Positions 54,101-64,000 of a stretch of 64,000 nucleotides of DNA are shown piece by piece; the stretch's first letter is position 1; each line of letters opens with the position of its first letter. The notes under the pieces were generated by a model, which was not told where the DNA came from, made no database searches, and saw only the letters and a program-made list of their open reading frames with translations. Where the stretch lies: NCBI GenBank assembly GCA_004431415.1, contig QPMI01000039.1, positions 186,001 to 250,000 of the forward strand, written 5' to 3'. A program made the translations under genes and the position numbers. The stretch is from Cyanophora paradoxa. Taxonomy: Eukaryota > Glaucocystophyceae > Cyanophorales > Cyanophoraceae.

Positions 54101-56736
54101 CATATTCGGCAGTGCAGGAAGAAGGCACCCGCAACGCCGTTCCGGTGCGCGAAGCTGCGAAGCCGAGTGCGACGATGGTCCTCACCGCCTAGCCCGCCGC
54201 GAGCAGAACCGAGCGTGGCGAATTCCATCTCTTCTACAGGCAGGCATGAAGAGAGCTCGCGTGCCGACCGCACAGCTGGCGCCGATGGTAGTTCCTGCGC
54301 CTCGCGCGCGCCGCCACCCACGGTTCTGACTCGGCTGCTCGGGCGCAGAGGGCGCAGGCCGCCCGCCTCGTCCTCTACGCCCGCGTCCGCCCCGCCCGCC
54401 CCGCCGGCCCCGCAGTCCGCGGGCTGACGGGCGGGGCGGGCAGGGGCGGAGCTCGGGGGCGGACGGGGCGGCCGAGCCCGACCTACGCTCCTTCCTCATC
54501 CCCTCCGGCGCCTTCGAGAAGATGGTTTGCAGCTTCTGTTCGAGAGCTCAATGTGGCGCGAAAACGTGATGGGCATTCGCACAGGGTACAGCGCTGATCC
54601 GGCGGCTGGAGATTCCGGCGCCCCTCGGCATTTCGGATGCGCCCTTCTACATCGTTTTCGCGCGGGGCGCAGACGTGCACCGCGTTTACTCGAAGGCGCG
54701 TCGCCCACCTCGTTCTAGCGTCCGGACATTGCCCCAAATCCGTCTTCCTTCTTTTGTATCTTCTATTGACGCTCGCCCTGCAGAACGAGATCGAGCGGCG
54801 GGGACCCGTTGCTGATCATGAGGCCTCGGCCCTCGCGCCGTCGTCGGCGCAGCACAAGGGACTAGCGCGTACGGTCGAGACCATGGTCAAGGCTCTCGCG
54901 GAGTCTGCCGCCGCGGCCACTCCCGCCGCCCCCGCCTCCGCCGCCTCCGACTGCGACCCGAGGTACCCCCCCCCCCCCCACCCCCCACCCCCCACCCCCA
55001 CCGCCTCTAAGCTCACCACAAAGCTCACGTACCCGGCAGCGAGACCTCCTCGCAGCTCTCGGGGTCCGGCCCCGCCACCCCGCGCACCCCCGCCGGCCCC
55101 CTCCTCGCCCTCTCCGCCCCCGCCCCCGCCCCGCCACCGCCGCCTCGCACCCGTCGCCCGAGGCGCCCCACGCGCACCCCTCCCAGCACTCCGCCGCCCC
55201 GTCTTTGGCCGCTTCAGCCGTACCCCCCGCCGTGCTCGCGGAGGCGGACGACGCCGCGGGCGAGGCGACGGCGGCTACCTTCGAATTTTCAGGCGCAATT
55301 CTGCCTGCCAACGCCCCTCCGGATCCCTCGGAAGCCCTCTCCCCTATCCCTCTCGCGGTTCTCGTGGAGCCGTACCCCGCCGCAGAGCCGGCCGCTTCCA
55401 CCCCGCGGCCGCTCCCGGCCCCTGAGACGACCTGCCTTCCGGAGCGGCCGCCCGAATCGGCGGCCGGCTGGGACGCGGCCCCGCCCGGCGTACCCCGCTC
55501 CCGCCCGCCCGCCCGCAAGAAGCCGGCCCAGTGCCCGGGCTCCTCCCCTCCCCCGCCCCCGCCCCTGCCCCGGCTCGCACCCCCGGCGCCTGTCGGTACC
55601 GGTGGCCCCCCGGCGGCGCCCGACGGGAGCGAGAAAGCTGAGGATGCGGGGACGGGGGAGAAGAAGGGGCCCGGCGGGCCGGAGGGCCCCAGCGCTCTGC
55701 GCATTCCTCCGTGCGCCTGCGACACTCGCCGCTTTCTTAAGCTTCGATTTCCATCTGACGATTTGCTTGTGGTGCCGCGCAGCGGAGGCTGCGTGCAGGG
55801 TGCTTCTGTCCCTTCGCTTGGCTCAATTCCCAATGGCAAGGCGACCCCAGCGGCGCCGCCGGCGGTCCTTCCTTCCGCGACCGCCGACGCTGCGGCCGCC
55901 ACGACCAGTACTGCGCCCGCGGCCGCTGCCCCGCGATCCCTGCCGATATCGAGCCGAGTGAGCTCCCTGCACTGCACCCCCGGGGCCCGCTGGGCCACAG
56001 CGTCCGACAACCTCCGAATCCTACACCCCCGCCAGAATCTGGCACTTCTGCGGCGCCTGACGGGGACGCGTACGTCCCAGGCGGTTGGCCATGGCCCGGC
56101 CCCAGCGGGGGGCCTCCTAGCCCGTAGGGATGCTCTTTCCCCCCCGCCCACCCGCAATGACGACGCCGATGCGGACACGGAGGGCGCGCCGTTCAAGTAC
56201 GTTAGGGCCGCCCCGCGACTTGGCAAAGGGATTTTCGAATTCAGTTTCTCCCACCAGAATTTCGTTCATCGGCGTGGTCGGAGCGGGCCCCACGGGAACG
56301 GGCACGTACGCGTATGCCGCGGTACCGGTGCGGCTTTCTCATTTCCGTTTATACAGATGCCCCTCCGAAGCTAAGTCTAGTCGCCGCAGGAGGGGGCGAA
56401 TCTGCAGCCCGCTGGCCATGGGGACGTGGAGTCATCGATATCGCACCCCCTCGGCGATCGCGAGCCCACTGGAGCGAGGGAGGCGGCTGTGGATCTCGAG
56501 GCGCCCCGGTGGCCCCAGCAGCAGCCGCGGCCCCAGCAGCCTCTCCCCCGCGAGGCCCGCGCGCCGCGGGCCGGGCTCTTTCTCGACCCCCCCGCCCTTG
56601 CGGCGGGGGTACGCCCCGGCGCGGCCGGAAGCGATCTCGCCCCTCCGCGGGCACGCGCACGTCGGCCCGGGCCCTGTGCATGTCTCCGTGTCCCCTTTGG
56701 GGGCGCCCGCGGCCAGCGCCTTAGCTATATATAGCT
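51198..56736 (+). CDS. Paralogue C of the family, central part missing or replaced
   Basis: The ATG at 51198 gives MVVGKKAAIVELCNRLPEQ, then exon GKTMREIVDE (51,321-51,350), then QGGVDVTSSYVGRVLVR: the full HTH-like set. ERDEILCQIVYKRARTVVD, the acidic RVIDLDDDDEDDDDC and a Pro/Ala-rich stretch ending SRLLPKRARSLSSAAP follow. The Gln-rich region and the W-x-GG to GVREAFP core seen in A, B and D are not found. Instead 53.4-54.3 kb holds unrelated, less GC-rich sequence, including a Cys/His-rich piece. Family sequence resumes with AARLVLYARVRPA (54,355), DLRSFLIPSGAFEKM, LIRRLEIPAPLGISDAPFY and IVFARGADVHRVYSKA, then ERRGPVADHEASALAPSSA. The Pro-rich part from 55,055 is almost identical in DNA to A (39.4-39.5 kb). 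The C-terminal end (56.2-56.7 kb) is uncertain and lacks the LDF-stop module. Confidence 0.5.
53440..54340. other. Family-unrelated segment inside paralogue C with a C2HC zinc-finger-like piece
   Basis: Between two blocks of clear family similarity lies sequence of different composition. A plus-strand frame reads ELPPDIAVDEFEMCSKQCG, then CVRCGERCKFPKSLYQHIRQC (54,054-54,116), which has C-x2-C-x12-H-x3-C spacing as in C2H2/C2HC fingers. Another open stretch (53,551-53,890) and an overlapping minus-strand one show no known motif. It could be an inserted element, a captured exon or an intron. I cannot define its ends precisely. Confidence 0.45.
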
Positions 56737-58268
56737 AGCTATAGCTAGCTGCACGAGCGGTCCTGAGCCGCGAAACGCGGGCTCCCGGGAGTCCGATCGC
56801 GAGCTGCTTGCGACTATCACGGAAATCAACTTTTAAATCCAAGTGTGTTATAATTACTTGGAGGCTTCACTCTGACTCAGTGACTGCGCTCCAGCGATCT
56901 CGAGTCTCTAACTTAGTAAAACACTTTCTCTGATGAAAACTAAGACCTTGTACATGTTCGACTCTGTGAGCCCCTCGCCGTCCGGCGGCCGAGGCTGGGA
57001 GTCAATACTAGTGGCCCGGCCGCGATTTTCGCGCCGGGGGTGCAAGGGGGGAACCGGGATCTAATGAAAGAGTCCTAGTGGCACGCACATGCGCAGAGTC
57101 CTCCCCTCGAAGCGCGCGACCCCTCGGCTCGGTCACGCGTGCTCGGCTGCGGGCAGCGGCGCACGCGGTACTGCGGTATAAGCTCGATTTCGGCGGCGTG
57201 CTGAGCGCAGCAAGAGAGCACGGTCTGGACGGCCGGGCGTGCTCGGCTGCAGCTGCGATCAGCGGCGCAGCTAGCTATAGGCAGCGGCGCAAGCGGTTTT
57301 GCGGTGCAAGCTCAAGCACGACTGCCGGGCAGCGTGCTCGGCTGCGGGCAGCGGCGCGTGCTCGGTAGGCGGTGCTGCGGTGCAAGCTTGATGCAGTGAG
57401 AACTAGAATTTTCGAAGTAGTCCAGGCGGCACGGGTACCGTGCGGCGTACTACGGTACGCGGCGCATGCGCAGTGCGATGAAGCGGAAATCTAGAGGAGA
57501 CAGCTAGGGAGAAGTGGTTCCATGCAGAAGCGCGCAAGGATATCGATCGAAGAGCCCGGAGTGCACGTGAGACTCGGTGAGAGAGAAGTTGGTTTTCCCC
57601 TCGAAAACCACTTTTCGCGAGTTCGAGAGAGCTCTCGCGAGCTCGAGTTTGACGCTCGAAAGTCGAGGGCTGACCGGTTCACCGAGCCAATCAGAACGAG
57701 AATAACCCGTCATTTTTTTCCGGTGTTGCATACTGGACCTCGCAAACGGCCTCGTAGCTGACGTAGAAAAAGTTTGGCTGAAGCGAGGGAACGGGAAGCA
57801 AGCTGGGAGAAGCCCTTCGGTCTTCGTCCCCCCTTGCAACTATGATTACTATGATACAGGCGCCCGGCCGGATCGACGCGCACGGCGGCTAGAGCGGCGT
57901 CTGTGCATGCGCATGTGCCCGGCTCGCGGTTTCCTGTACGCTGCGGGCATGGATAAGGAGGGAAGAAGGAAAGTTTAAATGCGTAGGAGTTAAAGGCCGG
58001 GGAGGCCCCTAGGGTACGTATATACGTCGGTCAGATGAGAAATCAATTTCCCTAGCTAGGCCTCGGATTCCGATCCTCCCTCCTTCGAATTGCCCCTCCT
58101 GTAAATTGTCCCCTTAATATTAATCCGTCGCGATCGAGAAGTTATGTAATTAGAGGAATAAAATTCCCCTTTCACTAGTATACGTATACTGGCAATTTTC
58201 CCCTCAATCCATCGATCGTTCGTTCGGCTACGTACGCGTTGGGCGAAGGCGCCGTAGGGCCAGGCCGG
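56737..58268. other. Intergenic region between paralogues C and D
   Basis: Contents in order: GCTATATATAGCTAGCTATAGC palindromic words (about 56,722-56,752); AT-rich sequence; a GCTCGGCTGCGGGCAGCGGCGCA repeat in four or more diverged copies (57,148-57,385); inverted TTTCGCGAGTT/CTCGCGAGCTCGA words (57,610-57,660); and a palindromic CCCCTTTCACTAGTATACGTATAC area (58,167-58,190). ORFs of 79-111 codons (57.5-57.84 kb, both strands) are featureless. No RNA gene recognised. Confidence 0.5.
57148..57385. repeat. Diverged GCTCGGCTGCGGGCAGCGGCGC repeats
   Basis: The word GTGCTCGGCTGCGGGCAGCG or close variants recurs at about 57,148, 57,239, 57,340 and 57,358, interspersed with GCGGTNNTGCGGTNNAAGCTCG words. 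The spacing is irregular, so this looks like a decayed tandem repeat. Confidence 0.6.
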
Positions 58269-61200
58269 ATGCCGCCGCGGCGCAGCAGCAAAGGCAAAGG
58301 ATCCGGAGAAAGCGGCAACGACGGAGGCGCCGGCGACAAGAAGGAGAAGGCTCCAAAGAAGGCAGCAATAATCGAGCTCTGCAAGCGGCTGCCAGATGGG
58401 GTTCGAGGCCTGGTGTCGTGCGCGCTCCGGAATGCGAACGCTGACGCTGTGCGTGCGCGCGCGCGTCGCATATACAGGGCCTGAAGCGCAGCATGAGATC
58501 GTGGAGGAGGTGCGCATGCGCGCGGCCGGGGCCATCGCGCCCGACCAAGCCCTCTTTCTGCTCGACCGTCGCGCTGAAATAGTTAACGTCAAGCGCCTCT
58601 TTGTGTGCAGCTGCGTCAAAACGGAGTCGACATCAAAGACAAAAATTATGTGAAAGATGTCCTCGTGCGCTGATCATGACCTAGGCCTCCCCGAGCACCG
58701 CGACGCTCTTCTCTTCAGCACACGCCTGTGCATGTGACGCACTTGTCTCGCGCCGCATTTATACGTGCTTGCAACAGAACAATCTGGCGTCAGGGCCACA
58801 CGCGATCATCAAGAAAATTGAGATCCCTAGGAGCAAGAATTCGACGCAGTTCGCGTTCGTTTACAAACGCATCGACGATGAGTGCGCTCTCGGTCTAGTT
58901 TCGCTATCGCAAAACACTGATTCGCTTCGAATTCGTCCCAAATTAAACAGTTCGTCGACGACGTCGACGCCCCTCCGGGAGAGCGCACAGCAGAGCGCAC
59001 TCCCAGCGCATCCTGCGTCCGGGGAGCTCACTCACCACGCTCCGGATCAAGCCCCAGCGGAGCGAAAACGGGTGAGGGCCGCGTCTCCAAAACTTCTATC
59101 CCCTATATATTTCGACTGATTTATCTCAGCGCAAGACCGCTCCGGCGGAAGGCAAGCTTAAGGGCCGAGCTGCGAAGAAAGCGGCCGGGCCGAGTGGAAC
59201 CTCTCGCCCCGCAACGAAGGCCGCACCATCCACGAGCGCACGAGCTCGAGCTAAGGCGAGTGGCCGTATGCATGGGCCCCGTGGCCCTCCGCCCGCAAGA
59301 TCGCGAGCTCGAGATATATAAATATTCAAATAAATCGATCATCATGATTATTATCGATGCGAGGCGCAGGTCGCTTCAAGCTCCGCGCGCCCGTCGGCCG
59401 CAATTTCGCGTTCGAAGAAGAATCGCGTGGAGAGCTCCCGCACCGCCAAGAATTCGAAGGCCAGATCTAAAACGAGTGCAGCCTCGAAAATGGCAAGTGC
59501 ACGCGGGCTCGAGCTGACCTTGCGCCGCCCTAGACTCTTATCGAATTTTAAATGCATTCGTGACGCCCGTTCATGTTAAATTTATTCAACCGGTATCGGT
59601 GCATGTGTTGTGAGGCGCCGGCGCAGGTCGCTTCGACTGCAAGTTCCGCGCGCCCTTCGGCCGCGAATTCGGGCTCGAAGAAGCGCGCAATCGATCTGGA
59701 TGATGATGAGGACTCGGATGGCTCGATCGATATCAACGTCCCTCTCTCTACATTGAAGCGGCCGCGGCGCTCGGGGCCGGCGAAGGGCGAGGAGGCCGTG
59801 CTCGAGGGAGAGGCGCCGGCGGGGACCAGCGCCGATGCCGATGCCGACTCGGCAGCGGACCTTGAGGCCATGCAGGCCAGCTGCAGCTCAGCTCCTCCAG
59901 CGCTAGCACAGCCGCATGCGCCGGCGCCTGCAGACCTGCATGAGCTGCCCCCAGCACCGAAATCGCCTCCTCCGTTGGGTCTACCGTTCGAATTCGCCCC
60001 GGCTCGCCCGCAGTCCCCTCCCACCCCGGGGATGCGGTCTGCATGCGCAGCAGCCCCCGTTCCCGAAATCTCTCCCACGCCCAAGATGCCTTCGCCTGCC
60101 CCGGAGGTCCTGGCCGCGGGTCCGCCGCTCCGTTCTCGGGCTTCCGTGCCGTCGCGCCTGCTTCCCAAGCGGGCGCGGCCTCTGTCTTCGGCGCCGGTGT
60201 CCGCGTCGACGGCCTCCTACGGATCCCGAGCAGCGGGCCATGCCCGAGAGCAGGTGCACACTCCGTGTTTTAGAATTGGGTTCCCCATCAGCTCGAGCTC
60301 TGCTTCGAAACTGAAGTATTGATTTGTTTCGCAGCCCTCATTCTCGATGGCTAGGGATGCACCAGCTGCGCATTCTGCTGCAGCCTCATCGAATTCCGCC
60401 GTGTCAACATGCGAGCAGGTTCAAACGCTACGTATACGTTCAATCTAGGTCGCCTGATCACGATTCACTCTGAAATATTAAATATTCCGTTTAGCGGGAT
60501 CCGGAGGCGCCATCGACAACATCGTCGACGTTGACAGCTGCGCCGGCAGCAGCATCGATATCGTCTCTTGCCGACGTCGTGTCAGCATCTGGGCAGGTGC
60601 ATCTCGTCCGTAACTCTGCTAGCGCTAGCGCTTTGACGTTAATTTTGATCTGTTATCCCACGCTAAGTTTGCATAAAAAAAGATTACACGCGCGCTATGA
60701 CAGTTATAATATTTTTGCAGGACCAGCAGCCCATGCAGGAACTCGAGCCAAAGCCGCCAGTACGCAAGACCTGGCAGGACCGCCTCAGCGGCAACAGTGC
60801 ACGTGTACTCCCAGCGAACCTTCCGAATAATTCGGAAACAGTCGCGAGAGTGCACGGGGCGCGCGCCTCTGCAGAGCGCGAGACAGCAGCCGCGGGCCCC
60901 ACGAGCACCACACGCCAGGAGACCCGCTCTTATCACGACGCGTTTCCGCCACAGCCGAGCTCGGGATCAACTGCAGGGCCAACAGCACCACATGATCAGC
61001 CACGCTTCGCCGCCGCGGGCGCCCGCTCAGGCTCAGGCAGCCGGCAGGACTACTGGTCTCATGATCAGTCCAGCTGGCAGCATTCCCACCAGGCGTGTCG
61101 GGCTCCTTTCAGCAGCAGCAGCAGCAGCAGCAGCAGCTTCCGGCGGCCGCCGGGGCCTGTTGCTGCTGCACCCTTGCCACATGCGCAGCAGCAGCAAGCA

Positions 61201-63102
61201 GGCCTAGGCTCTTGGCCACGGCTGTCTACGCAGGTACGCTTTCTGAGTCGATTTCTTTATTGTTTTATACGCTTTGATGGGCGCATTATATATACAATAA
61301 ATGCAAATGTTCTTTAAAATATTTTCCTCTTTTGCTCATGATCAGATGTCGGCCACTTCTGGTGTTCCGAACCCCAACGTCAACTCCATGCATGCGCCTG
61401 CTCCCAATCAGGGCGCCTGGCCACATGTACAGCAGCAGCATGATCAAGCAGCGCCCCTGCCGAGGCAGGCGGCGCCGCCGTGGCACCATCAGCCCCAGCA
61501 GCCGGCGAGTTCTTGGCAGCACCAGAAACATCAAGAGGCTGCGGGCTCCTGGCAGCAGCAACAGGCGGCGGGCTCCTGGCAGCAGCAACAGGCGGCGGGG
61601 ACGGGAAATTGGCAGCAGCAGCAACAACAACAACAACAACCAGGGGGCGCCTGGCCGCTGCAGCAGCAGGCGGCGGCCGCGGGCTCCTGGCAGCAACAGC
61701 AGCGGGACCCGCGGGCGGCGGTGATGCGGGACCCGAGGGTGAGGGGCCTCGAAATCGAGACCGGCTCTCTCCAGCCGCAGGACCCGCTGCAGGCCCTGCT
61801 AGCCCAGTGCGCGCCCATCCGACATTCGAACAATAATTCCTCTTGCACGCGCCATTGAACAGTTTTGCGCGCCAGGCTGGCAACAAGCGGTGCTTCCGTC
61901 CAGCAGCCGCCGGCCTCTCTCAATGCCGCGCCCTCCCCCACGACTTTCGCCAACCCGTCGAAGAAGCACGACAACTGGACGGGCGGGCTCCGGGTCCGTT
62001 TCGCGCCCCCTGCCCCACCCGGGCTGCGGCCTCTGACGCGGCTGCCCGGCCGGCAGTTCTCGGAGAAGGTGAAGCACGCGCCCGGGGCGGACAAGAAGGC
62101 GGCGCCGCACAGCAAGCCCATCGTCGTCACCCTCAGGTGCCTCTGAATTCGAACGTCGCTCTTCAAGATCATCGGCGTTTCTGACAAACACGCACGACAG
62201 GAACGCGTGGCCGTTCACGTACTATGCCAACGACGCCCCGTGCGCTGCCCTACAAACGACGACTGCAGCTGCTTACTCGCCCTGACGGCCGGCGCCAACG
62301 CGGCAGGCCGCGGGACGTTTTCGACGTGGCGAAGGCGATGGACGGCGACGTGGCCCTCCGCATGCTCGAGGAGCTCGCCAAGAAGAAAAAGGTCTGGAAT
62401 ATTTCTGTACATGTGCTCTTCTTGCGAGTTTATATTGATCGCGAATCGATATCATCGCTCGATCTTGAGCGCTACAGATTGTGGCGGCCTTTGGCGTGCG
62501 GGAGGCGTTCCCCGCCGACGAGACTGCGAAGACAGCCGACTCTTTCTACAACTTTGTGGTGCGCCACGAGTTCTATTCTCCAAAGAAAACAAGAATCGGC
62601 GCTCACCGGTCCTCAACGCTGATCATTTGTCGCTGGCAGTGCTCGTCGCAGGGCAAGAATGGCGGCGCGGCGCAGGCGCAGGCGCAGGCCGGCCGCCTCG
62701 TCCTCTACGCCCGCGTCCGGCCCGCCCGCCCGGCCCGCCGGCCCCGCAGTCCGATCCGCGGCCTGAGGGGGCGGGTCGGGCAGGGGCGGAGCGCGGGGAC
62801 AGAGCAGACGGCCGAGCCCGACCTGCGCTCCTTCTTAATCCCTTCCAGTGCATTTCTCGACTTCGTGAGCGATCGCGAGTTTTGCAGCGCAAGCGCCTCG
62901 CGATCGTCCGGAAACTCTGCCGGGGGCGCAGGGCACGGACCTGATCCGGCGGCTGGAGGTCCCCCCGCCCCTCAGCATTTTCGACACCTCGTTCTACCTC
63001 GTGTTGGCGAGCAGCAAGGACTTCCGCCGTGTGTGCAAAAAGGTGTGTAAATGCGCATGCGTACCACGCCTCCTACGAATACTCCACCATGGCCGGGGCT
63101 GA
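58269..63102 (+). CDS. Paralogue D of the family, C-terminally truncated
   Basis: The ATG at 58269 gives a basic Gly-rich head, then KKAAIIELCKRLPDG. A later exon reads HEIVEE, and then LRQNGVDIKDKNYVKDVLVR: the family HTH-like set. FAFVYKRIDDECALGLVSL, a Lys/Ala-rich stretch (AAKKAAGPSGTSRPATK), the acidic KRAIDLDDDEDSDG, LLPKRARPLSSAPVS, PPVRKTWQDRLSG and a Gln-rich region (61.4-61.7 kb) follow. The core is HDNWTGGLRVRF, KPIVVTLR-NAWPFTYYANDAP, DVFDVAKAMDGDVALRML, AAFGVREAFPADETAK, RLVLYARVRPAR, DLRSFLIPSSAFLDF and DTSFYLVLASSKDFRRVCKK. There similarity stops. The frame ends at a TGA at 63,100, and no Pro-rich, RS/RE or LDF module follows within the window. D is close to A in DNA, even inside introns, over the Gln-rich to DVF part, so that stretch was copied or converted recently. 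Confidence 0.58.
62137..62200 (+). other. GT-AG intron in paralogue D homologous to the GC-AG intron of A
   Basis: The exon ends CACCCTCAG, the intron begins GTGCCTCTGA and ends GCACGACAG, and the exon resumes GAACGCGTGG. The intron body (TCGCTCTTCAAGATCATCGGCG) is shared with A. D has an extra ATTCGA and an in-frame TGA, which is harmless if the intron is removed. Confidence 0.75.
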
Positions 63103-64000
63103 CGTAAATTCGAAGCTGATCATTAATATTGTATACGTATTAAAAAATGAGAGAGAGCCCACCGCGGTGGCCCACCCCTCTCCACCACCCCCATCCCCTC
63201 ACCCCCTCGCTTACTGCACCAGCCCTAGCGTCCACCCCACTCTCCCTTCAACCCCGCTCTCTCGTTACGTCTACCCCGCTCTCTTGTTACGTCTGCCGGC
63301 CTTTTCCCTAGGTCAAAGCCTAGCAATAGCTCATGTCTATTCAAGACAGTGCTATCAAGTAGAAGAGACGAAGAGGAGCGCGGCCCCCCTTGAGCGCGGT
63401 CTGCAGAGCAACGGGACAGAATAGGCTAGACGATATTAATGTGTACAGAGAAGCTAACTGAGGAAACACGTTCAGCGCTAGCTAGGCGATAATGATGTGT
63501 ACAGCGAAGCTAACTGAGGAAACGGGTTCAGCACTAGCTGGGCGTGTTTACAGTCTGGAGCGAACGTGAGACACAGCGCGGGCGAGCTCTATCTAGGCGC
63601 TTGGCGCAGCGTCGCTGCTTGTCTGCGACCAGGGGCAACCTCCCAAGCGGTAGGGGCCCCCAGAGCGGTCTGGTGCGGCCTCGTGGAGAATAAGCTAGGT
63701 TTACACAGCCTCCTCGTCGCCAGTCTCCTTCTCGCCCTGCAGCTGCTGGCTCTCAGCTGCAGCCGCAGCAGCCGGCTTGGCGGCATCATAGTGTTCATGC
63801 TGCGAGTGCTATATATCAATTGCAAAGATCATCGATCGAATCAAAGCAAGTTGTACGCACAAGCCTTGCTATGGTTTTGTATGCGTTGCTATAGTCAGCC
63901 CACACCTGCTTATTTGAAGCAAATTCCGCCGTGGAGTCACGCGACAACTGCGAAATCAGCAGTGAGCTCGAGATGGTGCACGGTCTAAATCTAGAGCGAC
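63103..64000. other. Non-coding right end with a short tandem duplication
   Basis: Low-GC and C-rich patches (63,160-63,300) are followed by two direct copies of a unit of about 56 bp (63,425-63,479 and 63,480-63,543) containing GTGTACAG and GAAGCTAACTGAGGAAAC. After that comes sequence with open frames but no recognisable motif. The missing C-terminal exons of paralogue D are not seen here. Confidence 0.55.
63425..63543. repeat. Two-copy direct repeat, unit about 56 bp
   Basis: GCTAGACGATATTAATGTG and GCTAGGCGATAATGATGTG start the two units. Both continue with GAAGCTAACTGAGGAAAC and a TTCAGC-type end. Differences are single bases and small indels. Confidence 0.85.

Overview
The window looks like nuclear DNA of a GC-rich eukaryote, most likely a unicellular alga or protist. 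Exons are short and separated by mostly 35-100 nt GT-AG introns, genes are packed on both strands, and there are no bacterial operons. I cannot place it at species level. A compact, GC-rich stramenopile or haptophyte alga would fit, but that is inference.

Left part (1-16 kb): the 3' end of a DSCC1-like cohesion-clamp-loader gene (+); a gene joining a basic N-terminal region to a C-terminal right-handed beta-helix repeat domain (-); a ZGPAT-like gene (Tudor-like plus G-patch plus coiled coil) (-); two long coiled-coil genes (6.1-8.2 kb +, 8.5-11.5 kb -); and a gene whose middle is a roughly 33-copy, 60-bp coding minisatellite (12.1-16.0 kb +).

Middle (16.4-32.8 kb): a very large many-exon minus-strand gene (16,454-30,633) encoding a signal-peptide-bearing protein built of beta-sandwich/Ig-like segments. 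Inside it a 5.9-kb block is tandemly duplicated almost perfectly (18,428-24,294 and 24,324-30,200). The junction carries a 29-bp filler copied from nearby sequence. A putative glycosyltransferase gene (30,693-32,799 +) is divergent from it across only 59 bp. An unrecognised gene (33,160-34,718 +) follows, and then a less GC-rich spacer with two large near-perfect hairpins.

Right part (36.5-63.1 kb): four members of one apparently undescribed paralogous family, A (-), B, C and D (+). A and B are divergent from a 251-bp spacer. Recurring parts are a short N-terminal helix-turn-helix-like module split over three small exons, an acidic IDLDDDED-type stretch, a Pro/Gln/Ala-rich middle with an LLPKRAR motif, a conserved C-terminal module, and in A and B an RS- or RE/RD-repeat region followed by a second conserved module ending in (E/D)LDF-stop. 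C has lost or replaced its centre, and D is truncated at its C-terminus. The mix of HTH-like, charged and RS/RE parts suggests nuclear nucleic-acid-linked proteins, but this is inference.

Many introns across unrelated genes carry the word GTACCCC at the donor end, just before the acceptor AG, or both. This is the most pervasive non-coding signal in the window. Exon limits below were found by eye from frame continuity, GT-AG signals and paralogue comparison. Gene spans include introns.
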